This document shows, piece by piece, positions 1-5,170 of a stretch of DNA of 6,630 nt (position 1 is its first letter; each line of letters begins with the position of its first letter). The notes under the pieces were generated by a model, which was not told where the DNA came from, searched no databases, and saw nothing but the letters and a program-made list of their open reading frames with translations. The DNA comes from Calditrichota bacterium (GTDB lineage Bacteria > Zhuqueibacterota > Zhuqueibacteria > Zhuqueibacterales > Geothermadaptataceae), in NCBI GenBank assembly GCA_008501545.1, contig QQUM01000502.1:1-6630 (forward strand). Direction: 5' to 3'. Position numbers and translations under genes: made by a program.

Positions 1-19
1 AAACATCGGCTTCCTGATG

Positions 20-343
20 CTAAAAAAACTTGTAATGTCCCGACCGAAACGGATAGCGTCCCAGATGCATGGAAGCTCTGGAGATAGCGCACATGGGCGA
101 ATTGTTATAGGCATTTGTAAACATTGTGCCTTCAGCCGCCAGCTTGTCCGTATTGGGTGACATTACGTAGCCCAGTGGACTTTCGCTTTTGCCCGTGGTG
201 GCGCGGTTGTAGCATTCCAGCGCATCAGCGCGTTGGTCATCAGTGATAATCCAAAGGATGTTGGGCTGTGATGCTTTTTCTGCGCTCTGACCAAATAATG
301 ATGCACACCACAAAATCCAAAGTAAGTTTTTAAAAATTTTCAT
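20..343 (-). CDS. S1-family sulfatase, N-terminal fragment ending at an in-frame amber stop (possible pseudogene)
   Basis: This is the start of an exported sulfatase, an enzyme that hydrolyses sulfate esters on sugars. I chose the ATG at 343 because it gives a Sec-type signal peptide ([20 protein letters not shown]) and follows a purine-rich site (GGAAGGG, 357-351) by seven bases; an in-frame ATG at 394 would start inside a repeat arm and add a hydrophilic leader. Next come [12 protein letters not shown] with the paired metal-binding aspartates, a [18 protein letters not shown] segment, and [12 protein letters not shown], the formylglycine site, with Cys at residue 85. These are hallmarks of family S1. 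The reading frame meets TAG at 22-20 after about 107 residues, whereas family members usually run to roughly 450-600. The frame then continues as HQEADV to the window edge, which looks like coding sequence, so a nonsense mutation or a base error is more likely than a true short protein. Substrate cannot be told. Confidence 0.8.
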   Translation of the reverse strand: MKIFKNLLWILWCASLFGQSAEKASQPNILWIITDDQRADALECYNRATTGKSESPLGYVMSPNTDKLAAEGTMFTNAYNNSPMCAISRASMHLGRYPFRSGHYKFF

Positions 344-350
344 CTTATTT

Positions 351-357
351 CCCTTCC
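351..357 (-). promoter_or_regulatory. Ribosome binding site of the sulfatase gene
   Basis: On the minus strand GGAAGGG lies seven bases before the ATG at 343. It supports this start over the upstream in-frame ATG at 394. It sits just outside the base of the 363-442 inverted repeat, so a hairpin there would leave it exposed. Confidence 0.5.
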
Positions 358-362
358 TTGGA

Positions 363-442
363 AGGTGCGACGCACTTCGTACCGGAATCTCCAAGCCTAC
401 TCAGAGAATTGCAGGCCTATCGGAAAGAAGTGCGTCGCACCT
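363..442. repeat. REP-like pair: 16-bp perfect inverted repeat with 48-base spacer
   Basis: The left arm 363-378 (AGGTGCGACGCACTTC) and the right arm 427-442 (GAAGTGCGTCGCACCT) are exact reverse complements. Each arm is itself nearly palindromic (GTGCG-N-CGCAC at 365-375 and 430-440), so the element is two small palindromes in opposite orientation. That is the layout of REP doublets or of a small non-autonomous element. The spacer has no obvious coding sense. In the sulfatase mRNA the foldback would end 20 bases before the start codon. I infer from general knowledge that such repeats are dispersed in Bacteroidota genomes; no transposase is in the window. Confidence 0.75.
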
Positions 443-485
443 GGCTAAGTTTCATTTTTTCATTAAACTTTTGACACTACCTTTT

Positions 486-517
486 AGACAGGATTACATG
501 ATTTACTGGATTAAAAA
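486..517. repeat. Short imperfect tandem repeat (GATTA-type, period 8-9)
   Basis: Just downstream of the fucosidase stop, the plus strand reads three near-repeats beginning GATTA, GATTTA and GATTA at 492, 500 and 509, flanked by AGACAG and AAAAA. This resembles the AGACAGGATT...GGATTAAAAA micro-repeats often seen between genes in Bacteroidota, a comparison made from memory. It has no clear terminator structure. Confidence 0.4.
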
Positions 518-539
518 CTTTCATGTTATTCTCACATCT

Positions 540-2054
540 TTATTCCAATTCAAACTTAAATACAGTTGCCAACTCGTTCATTTCTGCATCCGGCATGGTG
601 AGGAAAAAGCTTTCCGAAGTAAGTTCCCATTTCACATTTGCATCAGAACCTATCAAACGAATATTTTTGATGAGTGACGGTGGAATATTTCGGTGATAGC
701 CTCCAATTGTACGCATTTGTATGCGCTCGCCAGCCTTTGGTTTTCCCAGAAAGAAAACAAACATTGCCTTTTTATCTTTTGCAATTGTGAAGCGAATATC
801 ATCCGCCGTATATGCAACTGTTGACGATTGTCCGGCAAGATGACCTTCACCCGTATGTGCAGTTCCGTATCCGAAAATGTTATGTGGGCGAGCGCCATAT
901 ACTGCTTCGCCATGCACTTTTAACCAGTCGCCAATTTCTTTCAAGACACTGCGTTGCTCCTGATTAATCACCCCATCAGCACGCGGAGAAACATTAAGTA
1001 AAACAACTCCGTTTTTACTCCAAACATCAATCATGTTGCGGATGAGCAAATCGGCTGTTTTATATTTATGCCCTTCAACATACATCCAGCGACTTTGCCC
1101 CAGGGTAATATCAGTCATCCAGGGCAGTGGATGAATATCGCGACGCCCGCCTTGCTCATAATCCAAAACGCTGCACTCCAAAGGCATATCGCTTTGTTTA
1201 TGAGCGATTACCACGTCTTTGTTCTGATTTAAGCCGTTGTTGAAATGATGCGCAGCCATCTCCATTCTTTTATACTCCGGAATAAGATTTAGCCACGAGT
1301 CGAACCAAATGATATCCGGGTTGTATTTGCCAACCACTTCATTTACCTGGTCAAGCCAATATTGATTGAATTCCTCGATGGTTTCAAAATTGCCGAAAAG
1401 CTTGCGTAATTGGGGATCGGTGGTAGCTGTTGGCAGGTCGGGATGATAGGGATAGTGGCTGTTGTATCCTGTTTTCCAGTTTTCAGGTTTGTCCACATTG
1501 CGTTGCCCTAATCGCGCATGATGAAAGGTGGCGATTGTTTTCATTTTGCGTTTTTCCAGCGACTGAAACAGTTCCCCCAGAATATCTCGCCTGGGGCCCA
1601 TGTCCTTTGCATTCCAGGGATTCACTTCGCTATTCCACATGGCAAAACCGTCGTGGTGCTGGGCTACCGGACCAGCGAACCTGGCGCCCGCCATCTGAAA
1701 CAAATCCGCCCAGTCTTCCGGATCGAAATGCTCGGCTGTAAACAGCGGAATAAAATCTTCATAGCCGAATTCATCAATGCTTCCGAAATTCTTTTCATGG
1801 AATTTGCGAACCTTGCCTTTTTCCATGTACATGTTGCGCGGATACCAGGCGCTGCCGAAGGCCGGCACGCTGTAAGGTCCCCAATGGAAGTAGATTCCCA
1901 ACTTGGCATCCACAAACCATTCGGGCGCAGCTTCGTGTTGATTTAGTGATTGCCAATTTGGTACAAAGCGCTTTGGTTTTTGATTATCATTCTTCATGCA
2001 TGCTGTAATTACGGCGAGCAACACGAACAATGTTAATACTTTATTTAGCTTCAT
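540..2054 (-). CDS. Alpha-L-fucosidase, GH29, predicted lipoprotein
   Basis: This is a retaining exo-alpha-L-fucosidase that releases terminal fucose from glycans. The ATG at 2054 gives a 504-residue protein beginning MKLNKVLTLFVLLAVITAC; ITAC is a good lipobox with the lipidated Cys at residue 19. A start at 2078 would only add eight residues before it. The GH29 barrel spans about residues 45-395. Visible motifs are GIYFHWGPYSVPAFGSAWYP near the start of the barrel, AQHHDGFAMWNS (substrate-binding His-His), NPDIIWFDSW with the expected nucleophile Asp252 (codon 1301-1299), DYEQGG as a candidate acid/base region (not certain), and GVVLLNVSPRADGVI followed by IGDWLKVHGEAVYGARP, the classic end of the domain. 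The last 100 residues look like the usual C-terminal beta-sandwich. Length fits the family. Its upstream gap carries a 40-base repeat also found before the neighbouring GH2 gene, suggesting separate or co-ordinated expression. Linkage specificity cannot be assigned. Confidence 0.93.
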   Translation of the reverse strand: MKLNKVLTLFVLLAVITACMKNDNQKPKRFVPNWQSLNQHEAAPEWFVDAKLGIYFHWGPYSVPAFGSAWYPRNMYMEKGKVRKFHEKNFGSIDEFGYEDFIPLFTAEHFDPEDWADLFQMAGARFAGPVAQHHDGFAMWNSEVNPWNAKDMGPRRDILGELFQSLEKRKMKTIATFHHARLGQRNVDKPENWKTGYNSHYPYHPDLPTATTDPQLRKLFGNFETIEEFNQYWLDQVNEVVGKYNPDIIWFDSWLNLIPEYKRMEMAAHHFNNGLNQNKDVVIAHKQSDMPLECSVLDYEQGGRRDIHPLPWMTDITLGQSRWMYVEGHKYKTADLLIRNMIDVWSKNGVVLLNVSPRADGVINQEQRSVLKEIGDWLKVHGEAVYGARPHNIFGYGTAHTGEGHLAGQSSTVAYTADDIRFTIAKDKKAMFVFFLGKPKAGERIQMRTIGGYHRNIPPSLIKNIRLIGSDANVKWELTSESFFLTMPDAEMNELATVFKFELE

Positions 2055-2089
2055 GTTTTTTCCGTTAATCTCTACCATTTGTTTAGCCT

Positions 2090-2129
2090 GAAAAATTTAT
2101 AGGCCACGAAGGCTCAAAGACGCAAAGTT
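2090..2129. repeat. 40-bp exact direct repeat, copy A (upstream of fucosidase gene)
   Basis: This stretch is identical over 40 bases to 5023-5062. It begins GAAAAATTTATAGGCCACGA and continues as eight-base near-repeats (CACGAAGG, CTCAAAGA, CGCAAAGT). It ends 36 bases before the fucosidase ATG, in the same orientation to the gene as copy B is to the GH2 gene. A nine-base inverted match (GCCACGAAG against 2351-2359) lies further upstream of the gene, possibly by chance. Confidence 0.85.
2096..2125 (-). promoter_or_regulatory. Candidate promoter inside repeat copy A
   Basis: On the minus strand TTGCGT (2125-2120) is followed after 18 bases by TATAAA (2101-2096), some 40 bases before the fucosidase ATG. 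TTTG at 2126-2123 is also compatible with a Bacteroidota -33 element, but no good TAnnTTTG -7 box is present; TAAATTTT is the nearest match and its spacing is long. The match is weak, and the main support is that the same block precedes a second gene. Confidence 0.3.
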
Positions 2130-2198
2130 AAAAACCATAATGAGCAAGGCGGTAATTCGAATAAATACAGTTGCAAATCTATGTTTAGAATATAAAAC

Positions 2199-2381
2199 GT
2201 ATCTGTTCAACGTAATTATTGAATCTGGCTGACTGTAGCATCCCGAGTGTCCCACCGTTTTTTGGTGGGATGTATCGAGGGGTGTGGTGGTAACGAGGCC
2301 CGCACCCTTCGATACATCCCGCCTGAGAAGCGGGCGGGACACTCAGGATGCTTCGTGGCGATTATTACGCTGAACAGTTAC
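2199..2381. repeat. Nested 183-bp fold-back element (two inverted hairpin units)
   Basis: Three pairs of inverted arms are nested around one centre near 2290. The outer pair is 2199-2221 with 2359-2381 (19 of 23 match), the middle pair 2237-2253 with 2336-2352 (16 of 17), and the inner pair 2264-2282 with 2305-2323 (17 of 19). Each half can instead form its own seven-base-pair hairpin: TCCCACC/GGTGGGA at 2250-2256 and 2264-2270, and TCCCGCC/GGCGGGA at 2317-2323 and 2333-2339. The two stems differ by a compensated A-T to G-C pair. The element lies between the GH2 stop and the fucosidase promoter region, has no credible ORF, and looks like a REP/BIME-type or MITE-like repeat. The rest of this 394-base gap is AT-rich with nothing further recognised. 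Confidence 0.8.
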
Positions 2382-2448
2382 TACAAAACAAATCTAATTG
2401 ATTGTTTATTAACGTCATGAATAATTCAGATTAGGTCTTCACCTTCTC

Positions 2449-4974
2449 TTAGTCCTTATCAAACTCTTTAACAGTTGGCAACTCTTCGTCGGCTTGTTTT
2501 ACACCGGGCGCGTCGTTTAGTCCTTCAAAATACCTCAGGTAATTATGTGAACCATATTTCTTCTTTTTATCGATAGCTTCCTGCCCAATTTCTCTTAATC
2601 TTGGCAGGTCAACCTTTTCATCTGCTACTAACAACAAGTATTTGTTCTGCGATACGACCTCACCTGATTTGTCTTTCATTTCTATTTCTACATAAAATTT
2701 GTCACCCAATTTACCGGGTGTCTTACACTTAATTGTAGCTAATTCTTTCGAACTGTCCGGACCAATATCGCCCAAATCAACTTTTTCTCTTTTCACTTCT
2801 TCTTTGCGGGTATTGTAAAATACAACCTCAGCTTTGCATGATTTAAACTCTTTATAAAAATCATTAACAACCCAAACCTTACCTTCAAATTCTTCTCCGG
2901 GCAACCACCTGCGTTTTTCATACTGAAGACTAACAAGTAAAGGTTGATAAGCCATTTTTACATAATCGTATGAAATTTTGGGCTGCTGATAATAATCAAC
3001 AATTCCCCACTTCATGTCCGGAGCAAAGGTGATGTAGTGACAAATGCATATCGCGCTCGATTTGGGTTTTCTTCTTCTAAAATGCTCTAATGCATACTGG
3101 AATATAATCCCTTGTGAAATTTGAGTCGCATCAACAAATTCCTGCATACCACCGGTTGATTGTGAACCCACGACTTCAAAGTTTAACGTCCTGAACACAT
3201 CAAAATCTGTCCAATGATGTCCCCAGCTTGGCCCGGGCGGCCAAAGTTCATCTTCAGGAATAAACTTCTTAATGCTCGATACATTTGGGCACGAAGAAAT
3301 GGCCAACTCCGGAACCACGGCAAAATCAAGTCGATTAAAATAAGATTCCATGTTGCTGCGCCCCTCTCCGTAGAACAATCCGTTGGCATGAATGCTCTCA
3401 TTGGGCTTGTAACCTAATTTAACACCTACATGATCACTTAATGGCGATACGGGAACATAATGCAAGTTTGTGTACGGCTTAACAACTTCACCCAGTTCCT
3501 TCATAAACTGAAGATTGTGCGCAGGATCGGATGCAGTCATTAAAATTTCCTCGCCACCCTCGATAATCACCATGCAGGGATGATTGCGCAATTGTTTAAC
3601 GACTGATATTGCATCTGAGAAAATAGCCCTTTTATAAGCTTCCCCTTTGGGCAACGAAAGACTGGCTATGGGCAAAATATCCTGCCATACTGTAATTCCT
3701 TCCCTGTTGCACAATTCATAAAAGTACGGGATTTCGGTAGGATGCCAGCCAAAAATTCGAAGGTTATTCATGTTTCCTTCTTTGGCTAACCTGATAAACT
3801 CTTTATACTTTTCATTGGATGCGCGGCCAAAGAAAATATCCGGCGGGCCTCCCCATGTTCCTGAGCGCATAAAATGTCGTTTACCGTTAATCATGACCGT
3901 CCACGGATTTTCGACCTGCTCTTTGGTAAAACCGGGATTCATCTTCATTTCAATTTCGCGGATACCAAAAATTTCATGATCCGCATCCAATAATTTTTTC
4001 TGGCTATTCCTTAAAGAGACATTCGCGATATAAAGATATTGGTCGCCCAAATCCCAGGGGTACCACAATTTGGGTACCGGAACCTGCACTTGAACGCTAA
4101 ATTCATTTTTCCCGGGCGTTAGTTTTTTCTGAGTTTTAGAATTGTATGATTTTGATTTGAAATTCTCCCCTTGAATAGTGATATCAACATCAACAACTTT
4201 TTCAGCGCCACTTTGATTGTTTATCTCAACCTGAATATTCAGGTCAGCAGAACCGTTTTTGCGAAGCGCAGATTCAATATAAATATCCTCAACTTTTGCG
4301 ACATCGTACGCTTCAAGGCGAACAGGCTTCCAAATGCCTGTTGGCACCAGACTCACCCAATAATCGCCGTGCCACGCGGGTTTTTTTCCCGCCACCTGGC
4401 TATATCTCCTCGGCGCCGGATGCAAACGCACTGCAAGCACATTTCTTCCACGCCGAAGATGTTCAAAACTGACAAGGTCTGTAATATCAAAGGAAAATGC
4501 AGTAAACATCCCTTCGTGGGAGCCCAGCAATTCGCCATTAAGAAAAACATCACAGGCATAATCAACGCCGTCAAAGGTTAGCTCAATCCGCTTGCCTTTC
4601 ATTTCAAGGGGTGCATTAAATACCCTCAGGTACCACCATTCATATTCGTTCACCCATTTGGCTTTAATACTGTTTCTGGCATAGTGGGGATCTTCTATGC
4701 GCCCAACTCGCCAAAGGTCGGTAAATATATCACCGGGTACATGCGCCGGGGACCAGTTTAGCGCATCACCCATGTGGTCATGGCTAATCTCAGGAAATTT
4801 TGCTTCCATTCCCCTACCGGGCAATGCCCCTTCCAGTTTCCAAAGGAAGCCGCTTAAATCATAAGATAATCGTTCTGTTTTTGGGTGATTCACACCGCCA
4901 CCTGCAGTCAGGATTTGAGAACCAAGCAACAACAATGAGAACAAGAGTAATGCGTTTGTATTAATTCGTTTCAT
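2449..4974 (-). CDS. Secreted GH2 glycosidase, beta-mannosidase-like architecture
   Basis: This is a retaining exo-beta-glycosidase of family GH2, with beta-mannosidase or exo-beta-glucosaminidase as the nearest described types. The ATG at 4974 gives 841 residues, a Sec signal peptide (MKRINTNALLLFSLLLLGSQ, likely cut after LTA) and an upstream AGGCAGG; the longer in-frame start at 5040 falls inside the 40-base repeat. Residues about 30-225 form the sugar-binding sandwich (VPGDIFTDLWRVGRIEDPHY, YEWWYLRVFNAP, CDVFLNGELLGSHEGMFTAF, PTGIWKPVRLE). An Ig-like domain follows to about 335, then the TIM barrel (GTWGGPPDIFFGR, NNLRIFGWHPTEIPYFYELC, HPCMVIIEGGEE). By alignment the acid/base is Glu476 (codon 3549-3547) and the nucleophile Glu556 in VVPELAISSCP (codon 3309-3307). 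A C-terminal beta-rich region runs to the charged tail ending FDKD. The usual Asn before the acid/base is Glu here, so true specificity is uncertain. Length is normal for the group. Confidence 0.9.
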   Translation of the reverse strand: MKRINTNALLLFSLLLLGSQILTAGGGVNHPKTERLSYDLSGFLWKLEGALPGRGMEAKFPEISHDHMGDALNWSPAHVPGDIFTDLWRVGRIEDPHYARNSIKAKWVNEYEWWYLRVFNAPLEMKGKRIELTFDGVDYACDVFLNGELLGSHEGMFTAFSFDITDLVSFEHLRRGRNVLAVRLHPAPRRYSQVAGKKPAWHGDYWVSLVPTGIWKPVRLEAYDVAKVEDIYIESALRKNGSADLNIQVEINNQSGAEKVVDVDITIQGENFKSKSYNSKTQKKLTPGKNEFSVQVQVPVPKLWYPWDLGDQYLYIANVSLRNSQKKLLDADHEIFGIREIEMKMNPGFTKEQVENPWTVMINGKRHFMRSGTWGGPPDIFFGRASNEKYKEFIRLAKEGNMNNLRIFGWHPTEIPYFYELCNREGITVWQDILPIASLSLPKGEAYKRAIFSDAISVVKQLRNHPCMVIIEGGEEILMTASDPAHNLQFMKELGEVVKPYTNLHYVPVSPLSDHVGVKLGYKPNESIHANGLFYGEGRSNMESYFNRLDFAVVPELAISSCPNVSSIKKFIPEDELWPPGPSWGHHWTDFDVFRTLNFEVVGSQSTGGMQEFVDATQISQGIIFQYALEHFRRRKPKSSAICICHYITFAPDMKWGIVDYYQQPKISYDYVKMAYQPLLVSLQYEKRRWLPGEEFEGKVWVVNDFYKEFKSCKAEVVFYNTRKEEVKREKVDLGDIGPDSSKELATIKCKTPGKLGDKFYVEIEMKDKSGEVVSQNKYLLLVADEKVDLPRLREIGQEAIDKKKKYGSHNYLRYFEGLNDAPGVKQADEELPTVKEFDKD

Positions 4975-4976
4975 AT

Positions 4977-4983
4977 CCTGCCT
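4977..4983 (-). promoter_or_regulatory. Ribosome binding site of the GH2 gene
   Basis: AGGCAGG on the minus strand lies two bases before the ATG at 4974, within a longer purine-rich stretch GGTAGGCAGG, so the functional core is probably its 5' part. The alternative ATG at 4989 would have this site inside the coding sequence, which favours 4974. Confidence 0.35.
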
Positions 4984-5022
4984 ACCCATCTTTATTATTC
5001 TTGAAATTATTATCTCTAACCA

Positions 5023-5062
5023 GAAAAATTTATAGGCCACGAAGGCTCAAAGACGCAAAGTT
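5023..5062. repeat. 40-bp exact direct repeat, copy B (upstream of GH2 gene)
   Basis: This is identical to 2090-2129 over all 40 bases, and similarity stops sharply on both sides. It lies about 49 bases upstream of the GH2 ATG, in the same orientation to that gene as copy A is to the fucosidase gene. Its core 5036-5060 also pairs with the diverged inverted copy at 5124-5148. Confidence 0.85.
5029..5058 (-). promoter_or_regulatory. Candidate promoter inside repeat copy B
   Basis: The same TTGCGT, 18 bases, TATAAA arrangement as in copy A occurs here on the minus strand (5058-5053 and 5034-5029), about 55 bases before the GH2 start codon. It is a weak match to known promoter consensus; repetition before two genes is the argument for it. 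Confidence 0.3.
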
Positions 5063-5123
5063 TGAGATAAACAATGGATATGTGGTATCAAAAAAAATCA
5101 TTTCAACATCTAACCTTATGTTT

Positions 5124-5148
5124 CTTTGTGCCTTGGAGTCTTTGTGGC
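5124..5148. repeat. Diverged inverted copy of the 40-bp repeat core
   Basis: The reverse complement of this segment matches 5036-5060 at 20 of 25 positions, including the conserved GCCAC and CAAAG ends. With the 63-base spacer the pair could form an imperfect foldback between the stop of the upstream GH2 gene (5171) and the next gene. It shows the same eight-base periodicity (CTTTGTGC, CTTGGAGT, CTTTGTGG). It has no typical U-tract, so I do not call it a terminator. Confidence 0.65.
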
Positions 5149-5170
5149 AAGAATTCATAAATAATTCATG

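Noticed and set aside
1518..1946. Open reading frame of 142 codons on the plus strand within the fucosidase gene
   Set aside because: It is antisense to a well-supported GH29 gene, shows no domain or signal peptide and has no start context; typical shadow frame.
2250..2270. Possible intrinsic terminator (TCCCACC/GGTGGGA hairpin with T-run)
   Set aside because: The T-run is in the loop, not after the stem, on either strand, and the hairpin is part of a larger symmetric repeat.
2097..2342. 81-codon minus-strand frame across the intergenic gap
   Set aside because: It is made of the fold-back element and repeat copy A; the open frame follows from the repeats and has no protein-like pattern.
4975..5040. 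Longer N-terminus for the GH2 protein starting at 5040
   Set aside because: The extra codons lie in the 40-base repeat and place residues before an otherwise ideal signal peptide; the start at 4974 has a nearby purine-rich site.
2090..5062. Two 40-bp copies as ends of a composite transposon or a CRISPR-like array
   Set aside because: The copies flank a glycoside hydrolase gene with no transposase and are about 2.9 kb apart with no regular spacers; direct repeats alone do not show mobility.
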